This document shows positions 20,917 through 28,410 of a stretch of 28,410 nucleotides of DNA, in pieces (within the stretch, counting starts at the first letter, position 1; each line of letters opens with the position of its first letter). The stretch spans positions 1-28,410 of the forward strand of contig JACQKJ010000066.1 of assembly GCA_016204595.1 (NCBI GenBank). The letters are read 5' to 3'. The notes under the pieces were generated by a model. It did not search any database, was not told where the DNA came from, and saw only the letters and a list, made by a program, of their open reading frames with translations. The DNA is from Candidatus Komeilibacteria bacterium (lineage in GTDB: Bacteria; Patescibacteriota; Patescibacteriia; UBA1558; 2-01-FULL-52-15). Made by a program: the position numbers and the translations under genes.

Positions 20917-23900
20917 TTATTCTTCCTTCGGCTGGATCGACTTCTTGTCTTTCAGGAGCTCGACATCAAGCACCAGCCCTTTCAGTTCTTTCACCAGCAC
21001 GTTGAACGATTCAGGGATATTGAGCTTGTCGATCTTCTCCCCTTTGATAATGGATTCATATGCCTTCGACCTGCCTGGCACGTCATCCGATTTAATGGTC
21101 AGAATTTCTTGTAAGGTGTGCGCAGCGCCGTACGCTTCGAGAGCCCAGACTTCCATTTCGCCGAAACGCTGTCCGCCGAATTGCGCCTTGCCTCCCAGCG
21201 GCTGCTGAGTAACCAGCGAATACGGCCCGATGGAACGCTGATGTATTTTGTCCTCGACGAGATGATTCAGTTTGAGGATATAGGAATAACCCACGGTCGT
21301 TTTGGCGTCGAACGGTTCACCGGTCTTTCCGTCAAAAAGCTGGACCTTTCCGTTCTCTGGCCAGCCCGCTTTCTTGAGTTCCGCTTTGATGACGTCAGAA
21401 GGGACGCCGTCAAGCGCCGGGCTCGCTACTTTGTAGCCGAGGGTATGCGCTGCCAGGCCAAGATGCGTTTCCAGCAGCTGCCCAAGGTTCATGCGGGAAA
21501 TAACCCCCAGGGGATTCAAGATAACGTCCACCGGCGTGCCGTCCGCGAGGAATGGCATATCCTCCTGTTGCACGATGCGCGAGATGACGCCTTTGTTCCC
21601 GTGTCGTCCGGCAAGCTTGTCCCCGACCTGTACCTTGCGGGTCTGCGCGACGGTCACCTGGATGGTCTTGATGACACCGGCCGGGAGCTTGTCGCCGTTA
21701 TCACGCGAGAAGATCTTGATATCCACTACTTTCCCGTGTTCGCCGTGCTCAAGGTAGAGCGAGGAGTCGCGCACGTCTTTTGCTTTTTCGCCGAAGATCG
21801 CGCGCAGAAGCTTTTCTTCGGCAGAAAGCTCGGTTTCTCCTTTTGGCGTGATCTTGCCCACAAGTATGTCGCCTGACGCTACTTCTGCGCCGATGCGGAT
21901 GATGCCCTCGGTGTCCAGGTTACGCAACTTCTCCTCTGAAATATTCGGAATATCGCGCGTGACGATCTCGGGTCCGAGCTTCGTATCGCGGACATCAATT
22001 GAGAAATCTTCAATATGAATAGAGGAGTAGCGGTCTTCGTGGACCAGGCGGCTTGAAAGCAGAATTGCGTCTTCGAAGTTGCCGCCTTCCCAGGACATGT
22101 ACGCGACCAGCACATTCTGTCCGAGAGCTAATTCTCCCTGATCAGTGGCTGCCCCGTCCGCGATGGGTCTGCCTGCTTTGACCGTATCGCCCTTAGAGAC
22201 GATAGGCCGCTGGTTCATGGAGGTGAACGCGTTCGATCGTTCGAATTTCATCAGGTCAAAACTATGTGTCTTTGATTTCGACTTGATCTGGATCTTGTCC
22301 GATTGGACCGAGATAACCTCGCCGTCTTCCGGGGCCAGGATGACCTGTCCAGAATCCTGTGCAGCGCGCGCTTCCATGCCCGTACCGACGATCGGAGCCT
22401 GCGGCTGTACCACACAGACGGCTTGCCGCTGCATGTTCGTGCCCATGAGGGCGCGGACCGCATCATCGTGTTCGAGGAACGGAATGAGCGATGTCGAAAT
22501 GGAAATGATCTGGTTGGGAGCCACATCCATGAAATCGATCTTTTCGACGCGGTCGTATTTCGGATTTCCATGGTTTCTGATCTCCGCGAAATCAGCGGTA
22601 AAGTAGCCCTTCTCGTCAATACGAGTCGTTGCGGCGGTCGTATTGTGTTTTTCTTCCACAAAAGCGTCGAGCCACATGATCTCATCCGTCACGCGAGGAC
22701 GCACCGGAATAGTCGTCAGTTCCTTATGCGACGCAAGTTTTTTTGCCTGTGCTTCCGAGATGGTCTCGTCTTTTTCCACGAGAGTGCGGTCGTTGATCAT
22801 GAGGTCTTCGCGCGCTATTTCACCGGCCGTAGCTTTCGGTTCATTCGGCACGTCATGCAGCACCTTTCGGAACGGCGTTTCGATAAGGCCGTACTCGTTG
22901 ACGCGGGCGTAGGATGCCAGATGTCCCACCAGGCCGATGTTGGGCCCTTCTGGTGTTGCGATAGGGCAGATGCGACCGTAGTGCGTACGATGCACGTCGC
23001 GGACCTCGAATCCCGCGCGCTCGCGGGAGAGCCCGCCGGGACCCATTGCTGACAAACGGCGTTTGTGGTCGAGTTCCGACAGCGGGTTGGTCTGGTCCAT
23101 GAATTGCGAAAGCTGGGAGCTCATGAAAAATTCCTTGATGGATCCGATGACCGGACGCGCGTTGATGAGCTGATTCGGGGTCAGTGTATTGATATCGAGC
23201 GTTGACATGCGGTCCTTGACGATCCGCTCCATACGGGCAAGACCGATGCGAAATTTGTTCTGAACAAGTTCACCGACCGCGCGGATGCGCCGGTTGCCCA
23301 AGTGGTCGATATCGTCAGCCTGCTCTTGGGTCAGGTTGAGCCGGATGATCTCGCGGATGATCGCGACCAGATCTTCGCGCCGCAGAATGCGCGTTGTTTT
23401 ATTGTTCGGAATGTCAAAATTGAACCTGCTGTTCAATTTATGTCGCCCGACCCGTCCGAAATCATAGCGGTCGAAATTGAAGAACATCGAGTGAATGAGG
23501 TTGCGGGCATTATCGGTCGTCGCAAGATCACCGGGCCTGATGCGCTTGTATACTTCACGCAAACCTTCGGCTTCATCTTTTGCGATGTCCTTATCGAGCG
23601 TGGATTGAATGAAATGCACCTCCGGATGCTTGTCGATGTCTTTGAAGTGCGCGAGGATTTCTTCGTTGGACGCATATCCAAAAGCGCGCAAGAGCGAAGT
23701 GATCGGCACTTTGCGCTTTCGATCGATCTTGACGTAGATGACATTATTCGCGTCGGTTTCCAGCTCCAACCACGCGCCGCGATTCGGGATTATTTTAGCC
23801 CCATAGTAGTTGCGGCCACGGAGAAGTTCTGAAGTGAAGAAAACACCCGCGCTTCGTATCAGCTGCGACACGACAACGCGTTCGACGCCGTTTATGACGA

Positions 23901-24264
23901 AGGTGCCGCGATCGGTCATGACGGGCATATCGCCGAGATAGATCTCCTGCTCCTTGATCTCTCCGGTTTTTTGATTGACCAGCGTTACTTTGACCTTGAG
24001 CGGCGCTTCGAAGGTCGTGTTGCGCGACTTCGCTTCCTTCTCATTGAATTTCGGCTCGTCAAGATAATGATCTTCAAAATATAATTCAAGATCGCGTCCG
24101 ATGAAATCTTTGATCGGAGAAACTTCCTCGAAAAGCTCTTTGAGGCCTTCCTGAAAAAACCAGCGGTATGAATCCTGCTGGATCTCGACAAGATTCGGCA
24201 GCGGGATCGCTTCGCGTCGAGAGGTAAAATAGGTGCGCTCAGGAGCTGTCATGGTGTGGGACAT
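20917..24264 (-). CDS. rpoB: RNA polymerase beta subunit
   Basis: The 1115-residue product forms the upper jaw of RNA polymerase and pairs with RpoC. The rifampicin pocket is clear at about 386-408 (QFMDQTNPLSELDHKRRLSA). It has the wild-type Asp, His and Ser at D390, H400 and S405 that match E. coli D516, H526 and S531, so the pocket looks sensitive by sequence. The RERAGFEVRDVH and PEGPNIGL motifs and the C-terminal GRHGNKGV and ISRMNLGQ regions are intact. It is shorter than E. coli RpoB and lacks large inserts. rplJ and rplL, its usual upstream partners, are not here. The start could be Met1 or Met5; no Shine-Dalgarno decides it. Confidence 0.98.
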   Translation of the reverse strand: MSHTMTAPERTYFTSRREAIPLPNLVEIQQDSYRWFFQEGLKELFEEVSPIKDFIGRDLELYFEDHYLDEPKFNEKEAKSRNTTFEAPLKVKVTLVNQKTGEIKEQEIYLGDMPVMTDRGTFVINGVERVVVSQLIRSAGVFFTSELLRGRNYYGAKIIPNRGAWLELETDANNVIYVKIDRKRKVPITSLLRAFGYASNEEILAHFKDIDKHPEVHFIQSTLDKDIAKDEAEGLREVYKRIRPGDLATTDNARNLIHSMFFNFDRYDFGRVGRHKLNSRFNFDIPNNKTTRILRREDLVAIIREIIRLNLTQEQADDIDHLGNRRIRAVGELVQNKFRIGLARMERIVKDRMSTLDINTLTPNQLINARPVIGSIKEFFMSSQLSQFMDQTNPLSELDHKRRLSAMGPGGLSRERAGFEVRDVHRTHYGRICPIATPEGPNIGLVGHLASYARVNEYGLIETPFRKVLHDVPNEPKATAGEIAREDLMINDRTLVEKDETISEAQAKKLASHKELTTIPVRPRVTDEIMWLDAFVEEKHNTTAATTRIDEKGYFTADFAEIRNHGNPKYDRVEKIDFMDVAPNQIISISTSLIPFLEHDDAVRALMGTNMQRQAVCVVQPQAPIVGTGMEARAAQDSGQVILAPEDGEVISVQSDKIQIKSKSKTHSFDLMKFERSNAFTSMNQRPIVSKGDTVKAGRPIADGAATDQGELALGQNVLVAYMSWEGGNFEDAILLSSRLVHEDRYSSIHIEDFSIDVRDTKLGPEIVTRDIPNISEEKLRNLDTEGIIRIGAEVASGDILVGKITPKGETELSAEEKLLRAIFGEKAKDVRDSSLYLEHGEHGKVVDIKIFSRDNGDKLPAGVIKTIQVTVAQTRKVQVGDKLAGRHGNKGVISRIVQQEDMPFLADGTPVDVILNPLGVISRMNLGQLLETHLGLAAHTLGYKVASPALDGVPSDVIKAELKKAGWPENGKVQLFDGKTGEPFDAKTTVGYSYILKLNHLVEDKIHQRSIGPYSLVTQQPLGGKAQFGGQRFGEMEVWALEAYGAAHTLQEILTIKSDDVPGRSKAYESIIKGEKIDKLNIPESFNVLVKELKGLVLDVELLKDKKSIQPKEE

Positions 24265-24478
24265 AGAGGCTCGTTAGTTATTAGCAGGCTGCTGTTCTGC
24301 CGGTCGCATGCGTATGAGCAGACAGGAGAGCGCGGCCGTCAGCTTTTGACGTCAGCAATAAAGAGCGCGTTTTTTTACGTAACAAAATAACCTTTGCCCG
24401 CGTGGGGTAAGGATTTTTGTTTATTTTGGGTTGCTATACACCGGCAAAGTTCACACTTGCGGTTTTCAACATGCGGAT

Positions 24479-24507
24479 ATATTACTAGCTCTCAACACAC
24501 TTGTCAA
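24479..24507 (-). promoter_or_regulatory. rpoBC promoter, proximal
   Basis: Minus-strand TTGACA (24507-24502, perfect) and TAATAT (24484-24479, 4 of 6) are separated by exactly 17 nt. Predicted start is about 24472, leaving a leader of about 208 nt before rpoB. Confidence 0.7.
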
Positions 24508-24546
24508 TAGCTGGGCACAGACGCGGGTAAATCGTGTTATTGTAAG

Positions 24547-24559
24547 AGCAAAATTTGCT
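24547..24559. promoter_or_regulatory. Palindromic operator-like site
   Basis: AGCAAA-A-TTTGCT is a perfect inverted repeat with 6-bp arms. It lies between the two rpoBC promoter candidates, about 12 nt downstream of the distal start site, a position where a bound repressor could block that transcript. It may also be a chance AT-rich palindrome. Confidence 0.35.
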
Positions 24560-24577
24560 ATGATTAGCTGAAAATTT

Positions 24578-24605
24578 GATATACGTTTTGTTACATATCT
24601 GTCAA
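24578..24605 (-). promoter_or_regulatory. rpoBC promoter, distal candidate
   Basis: Minus-strand TTGACA (24605-24600) and TATATC (24583-24578, 4 of 6) are 16 nt apart. This would add a second, longer rpoBC transcript starting near 24571. Confidence 0.5.
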
Positions 24606-24637
24606 ATAAGTCTAGCATTAGCTAAAAAGTATCCAGT

Positions 24638-24646
24638 TTATCCACA
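24638..24646 (+). promoter_or_regulatory. Single consensus DnaA box
   Basis: TTATCCACA is an exact match to the E. coli DnaA box. Only one copy is visible in the gap and there is no dnaA or dnaN nearby. A role in rpoBC control or chance is more likely than an origin. Confidence 0.4.
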
Positions 24647-24664
24647 GGGCCACTCCTAAAAGAA

Positions 24665-25408
24665 TTAACGGTCTGCGGTAAATTCTACAAAAAGATGAGT
24701 GCCGTCCGCTGCTAGAACAGGCTTGTCAGGCTCATTAAAGATGCCATCACCCGAGTCTGTGATGAGTTCTGCTCGATAGATTGCCCCTTCCTGCAAACGG
24801 ACCGGAATGGCGATCGATACTATGTCATGGATCCCTGCCGGGAGCAGATTGGAGTTGGCGAGTGATGATTCGCCTGTTTTTGGATATATGACAATAAAGC
24901 TTGAGTCGGTCAGGATGACGCGATCAACTATAACCGCGGGTCCTGCTGGTTGTGTTTTGAGCATGACCCCATTGTCTCCTGACACTGCTGCATTGAAAGT
25001 GATAGGCGGACAGGCATATACGGTTACAAAATTGCCGTCAGTTGCGGCGACGCAATTTTCTTTTTGATCGGCATTGGGGCACGTGAAGATTTTTCCCTCA
25101 CGTTCATAACGGATCGGAGTGCTGCCTGCGGATCGCACGATGCGGAGAATATCTCCTGACCGGTCAATGCGCACGACCGATGCGGTGCAGTATGATTGAT
25201 AGTTCTGCACGGCCGCAAGATCACTGAGCGCTTGCGTTCTCTTCTCTTCTTCCTTCTGGAGTTGTGCCGCGCGCTCTTCCTGAAGCACGCGCTCCCGATC
25301 GCGGGCTGACGAGAACGCTAGGAGCAGACCGATGACCGCAAGTACTGCAAGTGCCCCGATGAGAAGGTAGATCGAAGTTGTTTTCTTTTTTTGGTGTATG
25401 AACCACAT
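24665..25408 (-). CDS. Membrane-anchored protein with coiled coil and beta-rich outer domain, function unknown
   Basis: The 247-residue product has a basic start, one membrane helix (about 12-32), and a charged heptad-like helix (about 35-68, Glu/Arg/Gln-rich). The rest is a beta-strand-rich exported domain of about 170 residues containing cysteines (C74, and others near FTCPNADQKENCVA and VYACPP) that may form disulfides. I do not recognise the family. It lies 11 nt after the FemAB-like gene and is probably co-transcribed with it and ruvA, which hints at a role at the cell envelope. It is the last gene before the rpoBC control region, with no clear terminator behind it. Confidence 0.7.
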   Translation of the reverse strand: MWFIHQKKKTTSIYLLIGALAVLAVIGLLLAFSSARDRERVLQEERAAQLQKEEEKRTQALSDLAAVQNYQSYCTASVVRIDRSGDILRIVRSAGSTPIRYEREGKIFTCPNADQKENCVAATDGNFVTVYACPPITFNAAVSGDNGVMLKTQPAGPAVIVDRVILTDSSFIVIYPKTGESSLANSNLLPAGIHDIVSIAIPVRLQEGAIYRAELITDSGDGIFNEPDKPVLAADGTHLFVEFTADR

Positions 25409-25419
25409 AGTCTATTGGA

Positions 25420-26436
25420 TTAAATTCGTAGTGACCGCCGTACCGAACGGGCTTTTTCATAGAATCCATACCAGAGTGGATTGTATATGAAATCGAAGGC
25501 GCCGGGACTTTCAACGACGCGGCCGCTGAATCCTTGTTTGAAACGACTTACGTTCGCAAGAGACGGTTTTGATCCGTCGCTTGGCTCGTATCCCCAGAAG
25601 TCATAGTATCCCAGTTTGAGCTCGTATGCTTTTTGCATCGCGTTCCATTGGAGCAGATGCGGAGCCATGAGTTCGCGGTTGCTGTAGTCGAAACCGCCGT
25701 GCACATAGGTCATGGTCGGATACTGGACGATATACAGATTGGCAGCGATGGTTTTTCCCTGGTAGACCGCGTAATTCATATATACTGTGTCCTTTTTCTC
25801 ATCCGCTTTCAGAAGCAGCTTATAATATCGCGCGTCATGCGATCTGATCCGGTTCCTGCGTTTTGATTTGCCGAGCATGGAAAGAAAGTGTTTCAGATCC
25901 GCTTCCTCTTGTGACCACAGAACCGTCACGCCTTTTTTTTCTGCGAGGCGTATGTTATAGCGGGTTTTCTCCTTGAAGCTCGCGAAGAGCTCATCGACCG
26001 GGACATCAAGCGAACGGTAGATCGTCGCTTTGGGCTGTATCGCGACCGAGGGCTTCATGGGTATGTTCGTGAGTTCGGGAAGCGTGATGTTCGGTTCGAT
26101 CCGACAGAAGAGTTCCTCCCGCCTACGCGTCGCGACCGTAACATCGCGGATCTGGCTGAGGATAAGCTCCAGAGCCTCCTTACGCTCCTCGGGGTCCAGT
26201 GTCGGGAGAAAGATAGGCCCCTTCGGGGCATAGAGGTAACTTTTTCCGAAAGATAGTTTCGTGGTGTACAGCAGGCAGTGCGCGACCAGCCGCTGCCCGT
26301 CATAGACGTTGAGCTGCCAATTCTTTTTTTTCTGCAGGTTCAAAAAACGTTTCCAAAATCTGCTTTGCAAAAAAGAGCCCAGAGGGAACTGCTCCAGGAA
26401 CTGATCGTAGTTATGTGCGTTGAGCGAGACGTCCAT
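25420..26436 (-). CDS. FemAB/FemX-family aminoacyltransferase
   Basis: FemAB-type enzymes add amino acids from aminoacyl-tRNA to the peptide stem of lipid II or peptidoglycan, forming cross-bridges. The 338-residue product has the two GNAT-like halves of the family: an N-terminal half with GKSYLYAPKGPIF and KEKTRYNIRLAEKKG, and a C-terminal half with YVHGGFDYSNRELMAPHLLQ. It ends with the family-typical GYYDFWGYEP, SRFKQGFSG and the basic YGFYEKARSVRRSLR. It overlaps ruvA by one base (TAATG), so translation is coupled. The bridge amino acid cannot be told from sequence. Confidence 0.88.
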   Translation of the reverse strand: MDVSLNAHNYDQFLEQFPLGSFLQSRFWKRFLNLQKKKNWQLNVYDGQRLVAHCLLYTTKLSFGKSYLYAPKGPIFLPTLDPEERKEALELILSQIRDVTVATRRREELFCRIEPNITLPELTNIPMKPSVAIQPKATIYRSLDVPVDELFASFKEKTRYNIRLAEKKGVTVLWSQEEADLKHFLSMLGKSKRRNRIRSHDARYYKLLLKADEKKDTVYMNYAVYQGKTIAANLYIVQYPTMTYVHGGFDYSNRELMAPHLLQWNAMQKAYELKLGYYDFWGYEPSDGSKPSLANVSRFKQGFSGRVVESPGAFDFIYNPLWYGFYEKARSVRRSLRI

Positions 26437-27026
26437 TATGCTGGTTTTCCGCCGCTAAGGATTTTTAACGCCTCCTTGATCTTGTCCGATAGTTCTTTTG
26501 TTTCCGGAGGTATCTGCCGGAGCGCTTTCCTGACCTCCCCTTCTTTATAGCCGAGCGATTGTAATGCCTCCATGAGCTGAATGTTCTCAGTGATGCTCAT
26601 GGTCGCTGTTTCTTCCTGCGCGCTGACGGTTATCTTTTCCTTCAATTCAACGATGATACGCTCCGCGGTCTTTTTGCCGATCGACGTCACTTTCTGCAGC
26701 AGGGCCGGGTCGCCGTGGATGATCGCTTTTTTGATGTCAGCGAGCGGGGCTACTGAGAGCACGCCAAGGGCGATGCGGGGGCCCACACCCGAAATGGTAA
26801 TGAGTTTCTCGAAGAAATCAAGCTCGTCAATGTTCGGGAATCCGTAGAGTTCGATCGTGTCTTCTTTGACGTTCGTATAGACGAAAAACGACACGTCCCC
26901 GGACGGATTGAGCTGTTCCAGCAGCTGCTGCGTCACATAGATCCGGTATCCGGTGTTCTCGCCCACAACAAGAATGATATATCTGTCCTTCTTTGCCAGA
27001 ACTGAACCGCGTAAAAAGTTGAGCAT
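26436..27026 (-). CDS. ruvA: Holliday junction helicase subunit RuvA
   Basis: RuvA binds four-way DNA junctions and loads the RuvB motor for branch migration. The 196-residue product is full length. An OB fold (1-62) is followed by two helix-hairpin-helix motifs (GVGPRIALGVLS at 80-91 and TSIGKKTAERIIVE at 114-127), a flexible linker, and the RuvB-binding domain III (about 147-192; LMEALQSLGYKEGEVRKAL). ruvB and ruvC are not adjacent here. It leads the three-gene minus-strand run with the FemAB-like gene. A promoter is predicted almost at the ATG. Confidence 0.96.
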   Translation of the reverse strand: MLNFLRGSVLAKKDRYIILVVGENTGYRIYVTQQLLEQLNPSGDVSFFVYTNVKEDTIELYGFPNIDELDFFEKLITISGVGPRIALGVLSVAPLADIKKAIIHGDPALLQKVTSIGKKTAERIIVELKEKITVSAQEETATMSITENIQLMEALQSLGYKEGEVRKALRQIPPETKELSDKIKEALKILSGGKPA

Positions 27027-27035
27027 TGTAAGGCT

Positions 27036-27064
27036 ATTTAAGCACTAGTTGGTTAAAAAATCAA
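27036..27064 (-). promoter_or_regulatory. Promoter candidate for ruvA operon
   Basis: Minus-strand TTGATT (27064-27059) and TTAAAT (27041-27036) are 17 nt apart. The predicted start is about 27029, so the ruvA message would be nearly leaderless. A hairpin-like GTTGGTT/AATCAAC inverted repeat overlaps the -35. Confidence 0.45.
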
Positions 27065-27087
27065 CAAAAAAAAGCCGTCCGATCTCG

Positions 27088-27116
27088 TTGACTATTGGGG
27101 CATGCAAGATTAGTAT
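27088..27116 (+). promoter_or_regulatory. Promoter for the uvrB leader ORF and uvrB
   Basis: TTGACT (27088-27093, 5 of 6) and TAGTAT (27111-27116) are separated by 17 nt. Predicted start is about 27123, only about 6 nt before the ATG of the leader ORF at 27129. It is divergent from the ruvA promoter, so two repair genes share a compact control region. Confidence 0.65.
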
Positions 27117-27128
27117 TACACAACTACT

Positions 27129-27227
27129 ATGCCGGCATCGCCATTTACTTTAGTTTCAAAATTTAAACCCACGGGAGACCCCGTACTATTCGCAGTGCCT
27201 CAAGTACGGGGCAGGCCAACCGTATGA
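27129..27227 (+). CDS. 32-residue leader ORF repeating the UvrB N-terminal motif
   Basis: The short open frame starts about 6 nt after the predicted uvrB transcription start and ends with TGA 4 nt before the uvrB ATG, in a different frame. Its residues 6-17 read FTLVSKFKPTGD, against FQLISKFKPAGD at residues 6-17 of the adjacent UvrB. Nine of twelve are identical, and several of the codon changes are synonymous (for example TCA/TCG, CCC/CCT, GGA/GGT, GAC/GAT). After that the peptide diverges at once. It may be the remnant of a second uvrB copy, or a translated leader peptide coupled to uvrB. Expression is unproven. Confidence 0.5.
   Translation: MPASPFTLVSKFKPTGDPVLFAVPQVRGRPTV
27179..27211 (+). 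repeat. 9-bp inverted repeat in the uvrB leader
   Basis: CCCCGTACT (27179-27187) pairs perfectly with AGTACGGGG (27203-27211) around a 15-nt loop. It begins exactly where the leader ORF stops resembling UvrB. It may be a small palindromic insertion or an RNA structure that affects uvrB translation. Confidence 0.55.
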
Positions 27228-27231
27228 ATAC

Positions 27232-28410
27232 ATGACACACGATACTTTTCAGCTCATTTCGAAATTTAAACCTGCTGGTGATCAAGGACAGGCGATCCGG
27301 AAATTGGCCTCGGGTATTTCGCAGGGTTTCGAAAAACAGACCTTGAAGGGCGTGACCGGGTCGGGTAAGACGTTCACCATCGCGAATGTGATCGCGCAAG
27401 CCGGAAGACCGACGCTTTTGATATCGCACAACAAAACACTAGCGGCGCAGCTTGCGTCCGAGCTGCAGGATTTTTTTCCGAAGAATGCGGTGCACTATTT
27501 CGTATCGTACTACGATTACTACCAGCCTGAAGCGTACATCCCTACGACCGACACGCATATCGACAAGGAAACGCAAATTAACGAAGAGATAGACCGGCTC
27601 CGGCACGCGGCAACGCAGGCTGTGCTTACGCGGCGCGATGTCATCGTGGTCGCTTCGGTATCGTGCATCTATGGCCTGGGTTCACCGGTCGAGTATGCCA
27701 AGGTGACCATCGATCTGGAGAAGGGAAAGGAATATTCGATGCAGCAGTTGCTCAAACGTTTGCATCACGTGCAGTATGAACGCAATGATGTGAGCTTGGT
27801 GCGCGGCACGTACAGCGTGAAAGGTGAAGTGATGGAGATATTCCCTTCAGGAGAACTGGACATCTTTTACCGGCTCGAGTTCGATCATGCCCACCTTCAT
27901 CGCATCAAACGCGTGCAGTATCTGACCCGCGACGTGCTCGACGCGGACGTGGAACGGCTATCGTTGTTCCCCGCGAAGCATTATGTCGCTCCAGAGGAGA
28001 ATATGCCGGATATCATCGAACAGATCCGCAAGGACCTTGCCGAGCGAATTACCGTATTCAAAAAGGAAAACAAGCTTATCGAGGCGCAGCGTATCGAGGA
28101 GCGCGTGAATTTCGATCTGGAGATGATCCAGACCATGGGGTACTGTAGTGGTATCGAGAACTATTCGCGGTATTTCGACCGCCGACATGAAGGCGAGCCG
28201 CCGGCAACCTTGCTCGAGTATTTTCCAAAAGATTTTCTGCTGGTGGTCGACGAATCGCACATGACCTTGCCGCAGATCCGGGGCATGTACCACGGTGATC
28301 GGTCACGCAAGGAAGTGCTGGTCGACTATGGCTGGCGGTTGCCGGCGGCCATTGATAACAGGCCTCTCAACTGGGACGAATTCCTGGCGCGCACCGGTGT
28401 TACGTTATAC
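27232..28410 (+). CDS. uvrB: Excinuclease ABC subunit UvrB, 5' part (runs off window)
   Basis: UvrB is the damage-verifying helicase-like subunit of nucleotide excision repair, acting between UvrA and UvrC. The window holds the first 393 codons of an expected ~660-680, still open at the last base. Seen in order: the N-terminal FQLISKFKPAGDQ motif; Walker A GVTGSGKT at 40-47; LISHNKTLAAQL; the DNA-clamping beta-hairpin YYDYYQPEAYIP starting at Y93; INEEIDRLRHAAT; ASVSCIYGLGSP; and VVDESH with TLPQIRGMY. I placed the start at the ATG at 27232, which gives the normal short N-terminus. There is no Shine-Dalgarno, and the leader ORF ends 4 nt upstream, so translation may be coupled. Confidence 0.96.
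   Translation, partial: MTHDTFQLISKFKPAGDQGQAIRKLASGISQGFEKQTLKGVTGSGKTFTIANVIAQAGRPTLLISHNKTLAAQLASELQDFFPKNAVHYFVSYYDYYQPEAYIPTTDTHIDKETQINEEIDRLRHAATQAVLTRRDVIVVASVSCIYGLGSPVEYAKVTIDLEKGKEYSMQQLLKRLHHVQYERNDVSLVRGTYSVKGEVMEIFPSGELDIFYRLEFDHAHLHRIKRVQYLTRDVLDADVERLSLFPAKHYVAPEENMPDIIEQIRKDLAERITVFKKENKLIEAQRIEERVNFDLEMIQTMGYCSGIENYSRYFDRRHEGEPPATLLEYFPKDFLLVVDESHMTLPQIRGMYHGDRSRKEVLVDYGWRLPAAIDNRPLNWDEFLARTGVTLY

Larger units (their letters stand above)
24265..24664 (-). promoter_or_regulatory. 400-bp regulatory gap upstream of rpoBC
   Basis: No gene is seen here. The AT-rich left-hand part of the message (24470-24650) holds two promoter candidates, a palindrome and a single DnaA-box sequence. 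The rest (24265-24470) would be a transcribed leader of about 208 nt with a direct repeat CGTCAGC (24337-24343 and 24350-24356), the palindromes TGACGTCA (24347-24354) and CGCATGCG (24305-24312), and a weak hairpin at 24391-24412 flanked by A-rich and T-rich sequence. Confidence 0.6.

Noticed and set aside
24391..24412. rpoBC attenuator hairpin
   Set aside because: The stem has only 4 plus 3 pairs around a 2x2 internal loop. It is kept as a remark in the regulatory entry and not called as a terminator.
24480..24660. Possible replication origin (AT-rich gap with a DnaA box)
   Set aside because: Only one DnaA box is seen, there is no box cluster or dnaA/dnaN neighbour, and the gap is well explained as rpoBC control sequence.

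Overview
The window looks like a chromosomal segment of an uncultured bacterium, most likely from the Patescibacteria (Candidate Phyla Radiation). This placement is inferred from the gene set and not from a database search. The supporting signs are: compact genes with 1-nt stop/start overlaps; few Shine-Dalgarno sequences and several near-leaderless starts; a type IV pilus locus with unusually large prepilins; a RodZ-like HTH protein with an Ig-like tail; a FemAB-type aminoacyltransferase; and rpoBC without rplJL directly upstream. TGA is used as an ordinary stop (at both smaller prepilin genes), so the TGA=Gly code of some CPR lineages is not in use.

Layout. 1-26 is the 5' part of a tRNA-Ser on the minus strand, followed by a palindromic repeat. 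224-4069 (plus strand) encodes a mucin-like membrane protein and the pilus motor genes pilB and pilC. 4070-4266 is a convergent gap holding ~21-bp tandem repeats and a hairpin. 4267-11818 (minus strand) reads, in transcription order, as a Wzx-type flippase, a Wzy_C/O-antigen-ligase family protein, then three prepilin-like genes. 11885-15910 (minus strand) is ftsK, a RodZ-like gene and recA, packed 3 nt apart. 16089-16935 is a small plus-strand island of two unrecognised genes with its own consensus promoter, Shine-Dalgarno sites and bidirectional terminator. 17017-24264 (minus strand) is rpoB-rpoC behind a 400-bp regulatory gap. 24665-27026 (minus strand) is ruvA, a FemAB-like gene and a membrane-anchored unknown. 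27129-28410 (plus strand) is a short leader ORF followed by uvrB, which runs off the window end.

How the genes fit together. PilB and PilC power and anchor pilus assembly. The three prepilins are probably minor or tip components, one of them a very large multidomain protein. The flippase and Wzy_C protein directly upstream in the same strand run could supply a glycan to the surface or to the pilins themselves. FtsK, RecA, RuvA and UvrB are chromosome segregation, recombination and repair functions; RpoB and RpoC are the transcription core.

The most unusual signals are the uvrB leader ORF, whose 32-residue peptide repeats the UvrB N-terminal motif; the flippase/Wzy_C/prepilin cluster; the 899-residue prepilin with an apparent nested domain; and the two-gene plus-strand island between ftsK and rpoC.
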